Below, one piece after another: positions 54,996 through 64,000 of a DNA stretch of 64,000 nt. Origin of the DNA: Legionella sp. (GTDB taxonomy: Bacteria > Pseudomonadota > Gammaproteobacteria > Legionellales > Legionellaceae). Location of the stretch: positions 1 to 64,000 of the forward strand of contig JAFKHV010000009.1 of assembly GCA_017306715.1 (NCBI GenBank), in the 5' to 3' direction. Numbering within the stretch: the first letter of the stretch is position 1; each line of letters opens with the position of its first letter. The notes under the pieces were generated by a model, which made no database searches, was not told where the DNA came from, and saw nothing but the letters and a program-made list of their open reading frames with translations. The translations under genes were made by a program, and so were the position numbers.

Positions 54996-56495
54996 TTAGA
55001 ATGGCTTCATATCAGGGCGGAGCGAATCATCTGAAGGTTCTTCTGCAATATTCAAAGGATTAGCTTCTTGTTGCGGTTGAGAATAATAATTGATTTCATT
55101 TCGCTGATGGTGAATAAAAAAGTTCATGACCACCGGCGCTTTTGGTGGAAACAACAGATTGAACAATTGTTGCCACGGGCTAATTTCCACCCAGCGCTCT
55201 TTGGTAGCAATAACTTGAGTTGAAGAACCAAATTTTACGTAATTATCCCATAAAAACTTAAGATAATTGCCATTAACTTGAGAGTTCACGGGTGAGTTAC
55301 ATACCAAAGCAATTTTATCCGGTAGATAGTAAACATAATTTTGCGTTTCAAGTGCATAGAGTATCAAATCCTCCTGCTTCAATTTAGTCTGGGGTGTTTC
55401 ATGATATGCATACAGGCTACTCCAGGATTTTTTGGGTATCGCTATCGTAAAACGTTCACGGTTCCACTTAAATCCTTCAAATGAATTACAGTGTTTTAAG
55501 ATAGCACCAATTGTGGTAATCACATGATTAAATTCTGTTAATCCATATTCTTGTGGCGCTACCCAAAGCAAATTATATTCGTGCGGATTTATGTACCAAT
55601 CTTTTATTGCTGGAAGAGTTCTCTTTAATTGATCCAGTTCCTTAGAACTCATGGTTTTAGGGGCAATTTTCACAAGGGATTGCTTGGGTGCAGGATCCAT
55701 GTCCATGATGGCCTGAAGCGTACTCTTAGTAAAAAAATTGCCCGGCCTGTTATTGGTGCCTAATTTTTCAAAAATATTCACGGCATTAACGAAGGTTGCC
55801 ATTTCGGCGATTTGGTCGAGCTTGAGATAATTTAATATATTGGCTGTTTTGACCGTTAGATATTTTAAAATAGTAGGATTCGATTTTGCTATTCTAAGTA
55901 AGTTGTTAAGGGTGTATCCTTGCTCAAGTAATGTGGTACTGTACAGTACGAGTTGCTCTATGGCCTGCTCAGCTTGCAGTTGTTGTGCTAAGTTACACAA
56001 CTCATCAAAAGAGAAGCCGGTTTGTCGTAGTTTTGAATAGTTTGATACAAACAAATTAATGGGCAATTTGATAAAACTATTTAGAAGTTTTAAATATTCT
56101 TCTGGACTCAATTCATAGTGCGGGTTCTCCGGAGCTTTCTGCTCTGCAGGGGTAATATTGAATTGCTCCTGTGTGCCCGGTTGATATTGCTCTAAAGAAA
56201 AAGCGTTAATGGTCAACAATAACGTTTTTCCAAATTCGCTTATATCGAATTTACCTTTTGACTCTAAATACTGACACTCTTGTTCTAAATTTTGTCGCCA
56301 TTGATCCAAAAAATAAGAAAAAATAGGAGCATCTGTTTGATTCAGTCGCAAAATCTCGTGTAAATTTTGCCGTAATTGTGGCGAGTCAGAGTAAATATGT
56401 TCAAGTCTTGCTCCACCGCTCATAATTATTTGAATGAGTTGATTTAGTTTCACCTGGTGGGTTAAGGACTCTCTCAGCTGCGCTTCGAACGACAT
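54996..56495 (-). CDS. Large soluble orphan protein, candidate Dot/Icm effector
   Basis: 499 residues, mostly helical with no membrane segment or signal peptide. The first 120 residues are Gln/Leu-rich helices. A Pro/Glu linker with NITPAEQKAPENPHYELSPEE follows. The middle has repeated helical units (NLLRIAKSNPTILKYLTVK) that could be a solenoid. The C-terminal third is more beta-like. The final 20 residues contain EEPSDDS, an E-block-like signal ending in Phe, as in many translocated proteins. No catalytic motif seen. It has its own strong promoter. Confidence 0.8.
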   Translation of the reverse strand: MSFEAQLRESLTHQVKLNQLIQIIMSGGARLEHIYSDSPQLRQNLHEILRLNQTDAPIFSYFLDQWRQNLEQECQYLESKGKFDISEFGKTLLLTINAFSLEQYQPGTQEQFNITPAEQKAPENPHYELSPEEYLKLLNSFIKLPINLFVSNYSKLRQTGFSFDELCNLAQQLQAEQAIEQLVLYSTTLLEQGYTLNNLLRIAKSNPTILKYLTVKTANILNYLKLDQIAEMATFVNAVNIFEKLGTNNRPGNFFTKSTLQAIMDMDPAPKQSLVKIAPKTMSSKELDQLKRTLPAIKDWYINPHEYNLLWVAPQEYGLTEFNHVITTIGAILKHCNSFEGFKWNRERFTIAIPKKSWSSLYAYHETPQTKLKQEDLILYALETQNYVYYLPDKIALVCNSPVNSQVNGNYLKFLWDNYVKFGSSTQVIATKERWVEISPWQQLFNLLFPPKAPVVMNFFIHHQRNEINYYSQPQQEANPLNIAEEPSDDSLRPDMKPF

Positions 56496-56526
56496 AAAAA
56501 AACCAATTTGGATTTATAATAGACAC

Positions 56527-56556
56527 ATTATAATCAAATAGGTCACAAAATCACAA
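56527..56556 (-). promoter_or_regulatory. Promoter of the 499-residue orphan gene
   Basis: On the minus strand TTGTGA (56551-56556), 18 nt, then a perfect TATAAT (56527-56532). The start codon is about 32 nt downstream; there is no obvious Shine-Dalgarno in that leader. Confidence 0.55.
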
Positions 56557-56619
56557 GGGTCATTTGCCGATTCACTGGACAATTTACCATCAAGAGCATC
56601 GAGTATAAGGCATAAATAG

Positions 56620-56934
56620 TTACGAAGCCCATTTCATTAAAACCAGACCTGTAACGATAAGTAAGGCCGCAAATAAGCGCAAACTACTGGCCGGTTCTCC
56701 CAAAACAAGCAATCCAACCAGAAAAGCCCCCACCGCACCAATGCCCGTCCATATAGTATAAGCCGTGCCTAATGGCAGATTTTTCATGGCTAAAGCGAGA
56801 AGAACGACGCTGGCAACCATAGTCGTTATACAAATAACAGTTGGCAGAATTCGCGTAAATCCGGCAGATTCTTTCATACAATAAGACCAGATGATTTCCA
56901 TAATGCCTGCCATAAATAAATAAAACCATGCCAT
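56620..56934 (-). CDS. gdx: SMR-family guanidinium exporter Gdx (SugE)
   Basis: 104 residues with four helices. The start is set at ATG 56934 (GGAG at 7 nt) where SMR sequence begins. Upstream codons lack a homologous domain. Glu13, Trp16, Ser42, Tyr59, Trp62 and Lys101 are all present, which are residues lining the guanidinium site or typical of the Gdx subtype, and the sequence GTAYTIWTGIGAVGAF is close to SugE. This separates it from EmrE-like polyspecific pumps. It acts as a dual-topology dimer in the inner membrane. I see no guanidine riboswitch in the short leader. Confidence 0.9.
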   Translation of the reverse strand: MAWFYLFMAGIMEIIWSYCMKESAGFTRILPTVICITTMVASVVLLALAMKNLPLGTAYTIWTGIGAVGAFLVGLLVLGEPASSLRLFAALLIVTGLVLMKWAS

Positions 56935-57030
56935 ATTACGCTCCAGCACTATAGTAAGAAAGATTAAGAATGGGAAGTTACTAAAATAATGGTTAAACTG
57001 TTTTATATCAATCAGGAATGAGCACCAAGG

Positions 57031-57519
57031 ATGAAATGTTTTCTTATACTCATTTTTTGCAGTAATTTTGTCTTTAGTGCGACCCCTTGGAAAGGTATTC
57101 AGAACCGATACTGGCAAGCGCAAAAAGCGTGCGATAAGGAGCAAATGCTCCATCATGCGCAGCATGCTTTTTCCTATGCGAAGTCGCAAGCACCGCGATA
57201 TTTACCCTTAAGTTGCTTCTACCTGGGGCAGGCGTTTATTCAAATAAAACATTATTCACAGGCGGAATATTATTTGCGTCAAGCCTGGGTTTTTTGGCGC
57301 AAAATTTATGGGGAAAAAAGTTTAGATACACTTTTTGCGCTCACATTGCTAGAAGAAGTCGCGATTAAGAGGCAGCATGTGCAGCGTGCACAATATTATC
57401 GTAAACAAATTAAAAACCTATTACAGCAAAGGTCTGCCCCGCGCCAAAGCCATGATTTCCTGAGTCATGTTATGGGTGGGGACAGGAGCAGAAAAGGGAT
57501 AAATACAATCAATAATTAA
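57031..57519 (+). CDS. Small secreted TPR-like protein
   Basis: 162 residues after AAGGA. A signal peptide ends around CSNFVFSA (residue 17). The mature part is helical with two repeats of TPR character (HAQHAFSYAKSQAPRYLPLSCFYLGQAF and HYSQAEYYLRQAWVFWRK, given in part), then a basic helical C-terminus. It probably mediates protein contacts in the periplasm or outside the cell. The family is not recognised. Its stop codon region overlaps by 4 nt with the convergent terpene-cyclase-fold gene. Confidence 0.78.
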   Translation: MKCFLILIFCSNFVFSATPWKGIQNRYWQAQKACDKEQMLHHAQHAFSYAKSQAPRYLPLSCFYLGQAFIQIKHYSQAEYYLRQAWVFWRKIYGEKSLDTLFALTLLEEVAIKRQHVQRAQYYRKQIKNLLQQRSAPRQSHDFLSHVMGGDRSRKGINTINN

Positions 57520-58538
57520 ACTAAATGCTTTACCCGGTTTAATGCTTTCAATGCCAGCGCTGTGGTTAACGCACTCGAGCTGGAGGTGCCCAGTAACATG
57601 CGATTTCCTTGCTCATCCACACCGGACCATAACCAAAAATCATCTGCAGCCCAGGAGCCATTTATGGGCGACTGATTTTTTAATAAGAAATAGGTTGCCT
57701 TGGCGATTTGCTCACCGCGGTAACCATAATCCAGCAGGATATTTAATGCCAATGCCCGTTTGAATGCACTATTATCCCCCTGGCGTTCCCATTGTGCTAA
57801 CTGCTGTAAGGTGTAATTGATGATTGGTTGTCCTGAATTTTGCAAACATTGCACACCATCCTGATAAGCACGAGCGATGAGATAATAAGCATCCAGGAGG
57901 GAATAATAATTCGCGCAATTCGTTTTTTGGCTCACTTGATTATTAAGATAAGCACACACTTTAGGATCGTTATTTTTTAAATAGGACATGACGTTTGCAT
58001 TCACGCCACAATCCACATCATTGATAAAGGGTGGATCGATAAATGTTAAATACAGTCCTTGAGTATTTTTATTTGCTTCAATGACGGCGCGATTATCGGG
58101 ATAATTTTCGCGGTTTTGCTGCAAAACCATGGAGGCAAAAACGGTATCATCCAAATCATTCACCGTGTTGGGGTACAAGGGTGCGTTATTATGAGTGGTA
58201 AAATAAGACCACAAACCTTGCTCGTTTAGGAGCTGTGATTGAATGTATTGAACTACTTTGTTATTTATTCTTTTCACTGCTTTATTTTTAATATCGTGTA
58301 TCGCATCAGCGATCATGGCTGTAGTAAATAAATTACTGTCATAGTTTGTTCCTAAACTACGCTGGGGTTCAGGTAGGTTGGGATGAAAAAGGGTAGGGAA
58401 TTCACCATATTCAAACTGTACACTTTCTAAAAAAAGTAATCCCTGTTCCATCGATGATTGAATCGTGACCTCCTGCGCTCCAGCAGCGCAAGTAAAGCTT
58501 AGAGTGATCGCGAACACAATCCTTTTTAACACATGCAT
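57516..58538 (-). CDS. Secreted protein with squalene-hopene-cyclase-like alpha-toroid and DxDD motif
   Basis: 340 residues from ATG 58538 (TGGAG 7 nt upstream). An ATG at 58550 is the other candidate. The signal peptide is cleaved near AAGAQE (residue 21). The mature protein has helical-hairpin repeats of an (alpha/alpha) toroid with phrases such as GLLFLESVQFEYGEFP and KNQSPINGSWAADDFWLW, similar to QW repeats. NDLDDTVFASMVL holds Asp128-Leu-Asp130-Asp131-Thr132, the DxDD-T motif that protonates substrate in class II terpene cyclases. Three cysteine-rich segments suggest disulfides in an exported protein. Function as a real cyclase is unproven. Confidence 0.8.
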   Translation of the reverse strand: MHVLKRIVFAITLSFTCAAGAQEVTIQSSMEQGLLFLESVQFEYGEFPTLFHPNLPEPQRSLGTNYDSNLFTTAMIADAIHDIKNKAVKRINNKVVQYIQSQLLNEQGLWSYFTTHNNAPLYPNTVNDLDDTVFASMVLQQNRENYPDNRAVIEANKNTQGLYLTFIDPPFINDVDCGVNANVMSYLKNNDPKVCAYLNNQVSQKTNCANYYSLLDAYYLIARAYQDGVQCLQNSGQPIINYTLQQLAQWERQGDNSAFKRALALNILLDYGYRGEQIAKATYFLLKNQSPINGSWAADDFWLWSGVDEQGNRMLLGTSSSSALTTALALKALNRVKHLV

Positions 58539-58638
58539 GACAAACTCCATTTAAATAGTGAAGCTAGGAATTTGACAATAAACGTGATTAAAATCAAGAG
58601 TAAAGCCGCATCCTTTTAAAGGGATGCGGCGAATAAAG

Positions 58639-59136
58639 TCACTGTATATGAGTTTTGATGTAAGTGACTAGAGTGCAATCGATACTGCTTTCACGCAGAT
58701 ATTCAGTGCGCATCGCTTGTAAAATACATTGTAAGTTTGCAAACTGTTCACTTAATTGAAAAAATAGAGTGGCGGTATTTTTCTCCTCACGCTCACCGAC
58801 ACCTGAATAAGCAGCTTGCCCCATTTCCACAAAATAGCTCAAGCTCACATGCCGCTTTTGCGCAATACCAGGAAATAAACCACAAAAAAGAAGACTTTTA
58901 TCCCCAACATCACGTAAACGCTGAACCTGTAGGCCACGCGGTTGATGCATGGACTCCAGGAAGTCTAGAGCGATGATGGATTCGATGAGTTTGGTACCTT
59001 GGGAAAAGCGCATCAGTAAAAATACCAGATAGCTTTCTGTGTTTTCATTAAGAATCAACCGCGTTGAGGCTTGGGCTTCATGTACAAGCGCATGCCACTG
59101 GCTGATATCGGTGGGATGTAAAATTAAATTTTTCAT
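58639..59136 (-). CDS. Conserved hypothetical soluble protein
   Basis: 165 residues from ATG 59136, preceded by GGGGGA at an ideal distance. An in-frame upstream start at 59178 adds 14 weakly plausible residues. It is alpha/beta with no signal peptide, membrane segment or known motif; recognisable phrases are SLLFCGLFPGIAQKRHVSLSYFVEMG (in two pieces) and LSEQFANLQCILQAM. Probably cytosolic. It is a stand-alone gene upstream of and divergent from typA. Confidence 0.82.
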   Translation of the reverse strand: MKNLILHPTDISQWHALVHEAQASTRLILNENTESYLVFLLMRFSQGTKLIESIIALDFLESMHQPRGLQVQRLRDVGDKSLLFCGLFPGIAQKRHVSLSYFVEMGQAAYSGVGEREEKNTATLFFQLSEQFANLQCILQAMRTEYLRESSIDCTLVTYIKTHIQ

Positions 59137-59289
59137 CACGTTCCCCCTTTTAAAGCCCTTCATCTTTAGTCTAGTCAAAGAAAGAGGATATTTCCGAAAG
59201 ACCCAATCAAAAAAAATAAAACCGATTGTTTATTTTTTTGATTTAGAGCCTTTATGCATGAGTGGATAGGTTTTAGCAGGAGCTTGATG

Positions 59290-59295
59290 TATAAT
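59290..59295 (+). promoter_or_regulatory. -10 element upstream of typA
   Basis: A perfect TATAAT, 47 nt before the ATG. Upstream DNA has no good -35 match. Confidence 0.4.
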
Positions 59296-59342
59296 GTTAA
59301 ATCGATGCACACCAAAATTCTGTTTTCCTGTTAAGGCATTTT

Positions 59343-61166
59343 ATGATAGATAAGATACGCAATATCGCCATTATCGCGCACGTAGACCATGGCAAAACCA
59401 CCCTAGTTGATAAATTATTACAGCAAACCGGTACCTTAAATGATCGCGGTCCTAAAGTGGAGCGCGTTATGGATTCCAACGCTTTAGAAAAAGAGCGCGG
59501 CATTACTATTCTGGCAAAAAATACCTGTGTTTTTTGGAATGATCACCAAATTAACATCGTAGACACCCCGGGACATGCTGATTTTGGCGGTGAAGTTGAG
59601 CGTATTCTCTCGATGGTCGATAGTGTTTTATTACTGGTTGATGCGGTGGATGGGCCTATGCCGCAAACGCGTTTCGTAACCCAAAAAGCATTTGCTCAAG
59701 GACTCAATCCGATTGTTGTGATTAATAAAATTGATCGTCCAGGCGCCCGCCCTGATTGGGTCATGGATCAGGTTTTTGATCTCTTTGATAATCTCGGCGC
59801 GAATGATGAGCAGTTAGATTTTCCTGTTGTTTATGCGTCTGCATTAAATGGTTACGCGAAACTCAGTTTACAGGACGAGGCGACGGATATGTCAGCCTTA
59901 TTGCAAACCATTATTGATCAAGTGAAGCCACCTGCCGTAGATCCGGATGGACCATTCCAAATGCAAATTAGTTCGCTGGATTATTCTTCCTATGTAGGCA
60001 CAATTGGCATTGGTCGTATTTCGCGGGGACAAATTAAAGCGAAATCACCTGTTAAAATCATTGATAAAGACGGTGAAGTTCGTTCTGGACGTTTGCTACA
60101 GCTCCTTGGTTTTAAGGGCCTGGAGCGTGTAGAAGTAGAGCAGGCACGCGCAGGTGATATCGTCGCCATTACCGGTATTGAAGGCTTAAAAATTTCAGAT
60201 ACTGTTTGTGATCCAAATCAAATAGAAGCTCTGCCAGCCTTGTCTGTGGATGAGCCTACCATTAGCATGACTTTCCAAGTAAATGATTCTCCTTTTGCCG
60301 GTCAAGAAGGTAAATATGTTACTTCTCGTAAAATTCGCGAGCGTTTAGAAACCGAATTATTACATAATGTGGCCTTGCGCGTTGAAGATTGCGATGACCC
60401 GGATAAATTTCGTGTCTCCGGTCGTGGTGAGTTGCATTTGTCTATTCTTATCGAAAACATGCGCCGGGAAGGCTATGAGCTGGCAATTAGTAAGCCTGAA
60501 GTGATCATGCGAGAAGTGGACGGTGAGCAACAAGAACCCTACGAACTGCTAACCATTGATGTTGAAGAGCAACATCAGGGTAGTATCATGGAAAAAATGG
60601 GTGAGTGCCGTGGTGACATGCAGAATATGGTTCCTGATGGTAAAGGACGAGTTCGTCTGGATTATATGGTGCCTACGCGTGGATTAATCGGTTTCCATAG
60701 TGAATTCCTATCCACAACCTCAGGTACTGGTTTGATGTATCATGTTTTTGATCATTACGGACCAGCCGTTAAAGGACGACTCGGTAAGCGTGCCAATGGG
60801 GTACTTATTGCTAATTGTCAGGGAATCGCGCGCGCCTTCGCGTTGTTTAACTTACAAGAGCGGGGACGTTTATTTATCGAACCGCAAACCGTTTGTTATG
60901 AAGGGATGATTGTTGGTATCCATGCACGGGATAATGATCTAGTTGTTAACGTCACTAAAGAAAAACAACTCACCAACATGCGCGCTTCAGGTACGGACGA
61001 AAATATAATTTTAACGCCTGCAATTAAATTAACTTTAGAGCAAGCTTTAGAGTTTATTGATGATGATGAATTAGTTGAAGTAACCCCCGAGACTATTCGT
61101 ATTCGAAAAAAAGCGCTTAAGGAACATGAGCGTAAAAAAGCATCGCGGGCAAATAGTGAAGAGTAA
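59343..61166 (+). CDS. typA: Ribosome-associated GTPase BipA/TypA
   Basis: 607 residues, the usual length. G1 AHVDHGKTT (about 12-20), the switch ERGITI, G3 [13 protein letters not shown]4 NKID and the downstream EF-G-like domains with the BipA-specific C-terminus ([29 protein letters not shown]). It assists 50S assembly and growth under stress or low temperature. AAGG precedes the ATG. The 3' end overlaps the nadK frame by a few codons. Confidence 0.96.
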   Translation: MIDKIRNIAIIAHVDHGKTTLVDKLLQQTGTLNDRGPKVERVMDSNALEKERGITILAKNTCVFWNDHQINIVDTPGHADFGGEVERILSMVDSVLLLVDAVDGPMPQTRFVTQKAFAQGLNPIVVINKIDRPGARPDWVMDQVFDLFDNLGANDEQLDFPVVYASALNGYAKLSLQDEATDMSALLQTIIDQVKPPAVDPDGPFQMQISSLDYSSYVGTIGIGRISRGQIKAKSPVKIIDKDGEVRSGRLLQLLGFKGLERVEVEQARAGDIVAITGIEGLKISDTVCDPNQIEALPALSVDEPTISMTFQVNDSPFAGQEGKYVTSRKIRERLETELLHNVALRVEDCDDPDKFRVSGRGELHLSILIENMRREGYELAISKPEVIMREVDGEQQEPYELLTIDVEEQHQGSIMEKMGECRGDMQNMVPDGKGRVRLDYMVPTRGLIGFHSEFLSTTSGTGLMYHVFDHYGPAVKGRLGKRANGVLIANCQGIARAFALFNLQERGRLFIEPQTVCYEGMIVGIHARDNDLVVNVTKEKQLTNMRASGTDENIILTPAIKLTLEQALEFIDDDELVEVTPETIRIRKKALKEHERKKASRANSEE

Positions 61167-62043
61167 ATTCAAACGCGTTATCGTTTATGCCAGACAGCAT
61201 CGAGCCAACCAGGGGGTAAGCGAGAGCTTACACCGCCTGGTGGAGTTTTTAGAACAACAAAAGATTCAAGTCTTCCAAGACGTGGATACTTTGTTGGGTT
61301 TTGATGTGCAACTACCGGTATTGACCAAGAATGAGATGGGTGAAAAGCATGACCTCATCATAGTGATTGGAGGCGATGGCAGTTTGTTGTCCGCAGCACG
61401 TATGGCCACAAAGGTGAATACCCCCGTAATTGGTATTAACCGAGGTCGGTTAGGTTTTTTAACCGATGTGCTTCCTGATGAAATCGAAACCCGACTCTCG
61501 GCAGTGCTTGCAGGCCAGTACAAAGAAGAAAAAAGATTCCTTTTGCACACGCGTATTTGTGATGATGAGGCCGTTTACTTCGAAGGGGAGGCGGTTAATG
61601 ATGTTGTACTTTCCCGCGGCAACGAAACGCACTTAATAGAATTTTCTGTTTATATAAATGAACAATTGGTTAGCAATTATCGTTCCGACGGTATGATTAT
61701 CTCCTCCCCCACAGGGTCAACTGCCTATGCATTATCTGCTGGGGGTCCGATTATGCACCCGCAGTTAAATGCTATGGTTTTAGTGCCGATGTTTTCTCAT
61801 AGCCTGAGTTCGCGGCCTTTAGTAATTGATGGTGAATCGAAGATTGAATTACATATAAGCTCAGTAAATGAAGCCGATTTACGCATCAGCTGTGATGGTC
61901 ATGAATCCCGTATGGTGAAACCCGGGCAGCGGGTTATGATTGAAAAGGATTCTCATCAATTAAGACTATTGCACCCTCTTGATTATCACTATTACGATAC
62001 ATTACGATCAAAGCTCGGCTGGGAATCTACTCATCAGGGGTAA
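61156..62043 (+). CDS. nadK: NAD kinase
   Basis: Phosphorylates NAD to NADP with ATP. I set the start at GTG 61156, where NadK-like sequence ([18 protein letters not shown]) begins; ATG 61126 would add 10 residues inside the end of typA. Both starts are possible. The GGDGS motif (about residue 70), NDVVLSRG, and [15 protein letters not shown] are the family signatures. It overlaps typA by 11 nt and lies 2 nt before recN, so the three genes form one operon. Confidence 0.9.
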   Translation: MKSKFKRVIVYARQHRANQGVSESLHRLVEFLEQQKIQVFQDVDTLLGFDVQLPVLTKNEMGEKHDLIIVIGGDGSLLSAARMATKVNTPVIGINRGRLGFLTDVLPDEIETRLSAVLAGQYKEEKRFLLHTRICDDEAVYFEGEAVNDVVLSRGNETHLIEFSVYINEQLVSNYRSDGMIISSPTGSTAYALSAGGPIMHPQLNAMVLVPMFSHSLSSRPLVIDGESKIELHISSVNEADLRISCDGHESRMVKPGQRVMIEKDSHQLRLLHPLDYHYYDTLRSKLGWESTHQG

Positions 62044-62045
62044 TC

Positions 62046-63716
62046 ATGCTCACTACCTTATGTATCAAAGAGTTTGCTATTGTTCATCACCTTGAACTCG
62101 ATTTTGCGCAAGGGATGACGGCTTTTACCGGTGAGACCGGTGCGGGTAAATCCATCATGATTGATGCCTTAATGCTGGCTCTTGGTGGTAGAGGGGATAC
62201 TTCTGTGATCCGTCCTGGTGAGGAAAAGTGCGACATTACCGCCGGTTTTTATATCCACCCAGACTCTGAGCCTATGATCTGGTTGCATGAACATGATCTC
62301 TCATGCGACGATGGGCAAGTTTACTTACGACGAGTTATTTATCAAGAAGGTCGCTCTAAATCCTATATCAATGGTCAACCTTTTCCCCTACAAAAACTTA
62401 AAGAATTAAGTGAGAAACTCGTCCACATTCACGGACAACACCAGCAACAAACATTGATGCATCATGCTACCCACCGCCAGCATCTCGACCAATATGCAGC
62501 GCATTCTCATTTAATGCAGGAAGTTGCTACTGCCTACAAGAACTGTCAAAAAATACAGCAAGAAATAAATGAATTGCGCAATCGCGAGCGGCAGACAGAT
62601 CGTATTGCGCTACTGCAATTTCAAATTGAAGAACTCAACAGTTTAAATTTGCAGGAAAATGAGGTTGATGTGCTACATCAGGAACATCAATTGTTGCACC
62701 ATGCTAAAGATTACCTGGAGAGCAGTCACCAGATTCACCAATTATTAAATTCTGAAGAGGGTCCGGATATTTGTTCTGGATTAAATCAGATTATGCATCT
62801 GTTAGCACAGTTACCCCAGGATCATCCGCGTATTAAAAATACGGCAGAGCTCATTAATGGGGCACTCATCCAATGTGAGGAAGCATTCAGTGAAATGCAA
62901 CAATTTGCTGAGCAAGTCCATTTGGATCCTGAACGATTGCATCATATAGAAACGCGTATGAGCGCAATCCATCAGCTCGCTCGTAAGTATCATGTCGATA
63001 GCAATCAACTCATACACCATGCGCACGACTTAAAAGAGGAGCTGGCGACACTTATTCATGGCGAAACGCGGCTGCACCATTTACAACAGGAGTACGATAA
63101 GGCTTTGGCGGTTTACGCGACTGCCGCCGCCGCATTAAGAGCGTCACGATTAAATTCTGCAACTAAATTAGGTGAGGATATTACGCAACGAATTCAAAAG
63201 CTGGGAATGCCTAAAGGCCAAATTACGGTACACCTGACCCCTCTCGATAAAATGCAGGCCCATGGTCAAGATAAAGTGGAGTACTATGTGTGTACGAATC
63301 CGGGGATGCAGCCGGATAGTATGAGCAAGATCGCCTCTGGTGGGGAATTGTCACGAATAAGTTTGGCTATTGAAATGATTACCGCGCAACGAGGCCTTAC
63401 ACCCACATTACTATTTGATGAAGTTGATGTTGGTATAGGGGGGGCAACGGCAGCTCTTGTGGGTCAAATGTTGCGCCAACTAGGCGAGCGATTGCAGGTA
63501 TTTTGTGTGACTCATCAACCCCAGGTTGCAGCTTCCGCACACCATCATTTTAAAGTAACAAAACATAGTGACGCGCAACAAACGTATACGCAAATTGAAG
63601 CATTAAATAGTGATGAAAAAATCAATGAAATAGCACGGATGTTAGGTGGATTAACCATCACAGAGCAAACGCGATCACATGCGCGCGAATTGCTAAACCA
63701 ATCGCATACGCTATAA
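62046..63716 (+). CDS. recN: DNA repair protein RecN
   Basis: SMC-like ATPase for double-strand break repair. The 556 residues have Walker A TGETGAGKS (28-36), a long coiled-coil middle (about 150-350, Gln/His/Leu-rich), the ABC signature ASGGELSRISLA and Walker B LLFDEVDVGIGG. Length and order are normal. AGGGG precedes the ATG. I do not see a LexA box just upstream, since it is in an operon with nadK. Confidence 0.96.
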   Translation: MLTTLCIKEFAIVHHLELDFAQGMTAFTGETGAGKSIMIDALMLALGGRGDTSVIRPGEEKCDITAGFYIHPDSEPMIWLHEHDLSCDDGQVYLRRVIYQEGRSKSYINGQPFPLQKLKELSEKLVHIHGQHQQQTLMHHATHRQHLDQYAAHSHLMQEVATAYKNCQKIQQEINELRNRERQTDRIALLQFQIEELNSLNLQENEVDVLHQEHQLLHHAKDYLESSHQIHQLLNSEEGPDICSGLNQIMHLLAQLPQDHPRIKNTAELINGALIQCEEAFSEMQQFAEQVHLDPERLHHIETRMSAIHQLARKYHVDSNQLIHHAHDLKEELATLIHGETRLHHLQQEYDKALAVYATAAAALRASRLNSATKLGEDITQRIQKLGMPKGQITVHLTPLDKMQAHGQDKVEYYVCTNPGMQPDSMSKIASGGELSRISLAIEMITAQRGLTPTLLFDEVDVGIGGATAALVGQMLRQLGERLQVFCVTHQPQVAASAHHHFKVTKHSDAQQTYTQIEALNSDEKINEIARMLGGLTITEQTRSHARELLNQSHTL

Positions 63717-63782
63717 GCATGAATCATTCTGTAAAGCGTAAAGGAACACCTGGATGCCGTGCCAAAGTGGCTTATATTTTTC

Positions 63783-63810
63783 TTGACAAAAAATGGTAAG
63801 CGATTAGGAT
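63783..63810 (+). promoter_or_regulatory. Promoter downstream of recN
   Basis: A perfect TTGACA (63783-63788), 16 nt, and TAGGAT (63805-63810, 4/6). It points towards the gene starting at 63989, leaving a leader of about 170 nt, long enough for a regulatory leader or a small RNA. A weak hairpin (GCATTTTCT with AGAAAAAATGC, 63893-63917) lies inside. Confidence 0.45.
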
Positions 63811-63988
63811 TAGTGGTCATTTGCGGGCAGAATGCATTGCGCTTTACAAGCAACAGCTCAAGGTAATAAGAAAAGCAGTTTGCTCATAGGCAGCATTTTC
63901 TGATAGAGAAAAAATGCTTTACCCAGACAATATTAATGCCGGGGTTGGTTTAATGTCCACAACCCATAATTAGAAAAACAGGAATGAC

Positions 63989-64000
63989 ATGCAGCTAATA
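63989..64000 (+). CDS. First codons of a further gene (Met-Gln-Leu-Ile), cut by window edge
   Basis: ATG 63989 follows AGGA at 5 nt and is the only visible candidate for the next gene. Four codons are too few for identification. bamE/smpA often follows recN in gammaproteobacteria, so that is a guess from order only. Confidence 0.4.

Noticed and set aside
1..64000. CRISPR arrays, insertion sequences, prophage, tRNA or rRNA genes
   Set aside because: No regularly spaced repeats, transposase or phage motifs, or tRNA/rRNA signatures were seen by eye on either strand.

Overview
The window looks like chromosomal DNA from a Legionella species, probably not L. pneumophila itself. This is inferred from gene content, not from a database search. 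Markers are an SrnA-like secreted T2 RNase and a PlaC-like GDSL acyltransferase lying about 10 kb apart (recalled to be close together in L. pneumophila too), an exported protein ending in an Lcl-type C-terminal domain, a type 2 isopentenyl-diphosphate isomerase (fits the mevalonate route of Legionella), and several large orphan proteins of the kind found among Dot/Icm-secreted substrates. Coding density is high and base composition moderately AT-rich. I see no rRNA, tRNA, CRISPR array, insertion sequence or phage gene.

Layout. 0-7.2 kb: an incomplete membrane protein, queC, an orphan membrane protein, the T2 RNase, a DUF2807 lipoprotein, an alpha/beta hydrolase and a very acidic orphan. 7.2-11.6 kb (minus strand): PIN-PhoH ATPase with GMP reductase, then trhO-smpB-bcp. 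11.8-15 kb: the Lcl-domain exported protein and plaC. 15-23.5 kb: glmS, tex, and a yciA / unknown / O-acyltransferase operon. 23.5-33.4 kb: riboflavin synthase translationally coupled to a polysaccharide locus (UDP-uronate epimerase, UDP-HexNAc dehydrogenase, two GT4 glycosyltransferases, a Wzy-like polymerase, an AsnB-type amidotransferase), with a convergent Wzx-type flippase.

33.5-45.7 kb is an accessory-looking stretch: glutathionyl-hydroquinone reductase, a TauD-type dioxygenase, a HAD-like effector candidate with a PmrA-box-like promoter, malic enzyme, an aspartoacylase-fold protein that has lost both zinc histidines and is overlapped by an MFS transporter gene, two orphans, and Hsp33. 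45.8-54.9 kb: a 51-residue acidic gene, rep, an MFS exporter, a cold-shock protein, a group of flavin/isoprenoid genes (FMN reductase, ubiX, ribH, fni), a Wzz-like chain-length protein and an SDR enzyme. 55-64 kb: another effector candidate, a Gdx-type guanidinium exporter, a small secreted TPR-like protein convergent with a secreted terpene-cyclase-fold protein carrying a DxDD motif, a conserved unknown, then typA-nadK-recN and the first codons of a further gene.

Functional themes: surface polysaccharide synthesis (polymerase, flippase, chain-length control, O-acylation, amidation), exported enzymes likely using the type II system, host-directed orphan proteins, and flavin/isoprenoid cofactor supply. 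The best leads are the secreted DxDD protein, the apparent aspartoacylase pseudoenzyme next to a transporter, the HAD-like effector candidate, and the ribE-led polysaccharide operon.
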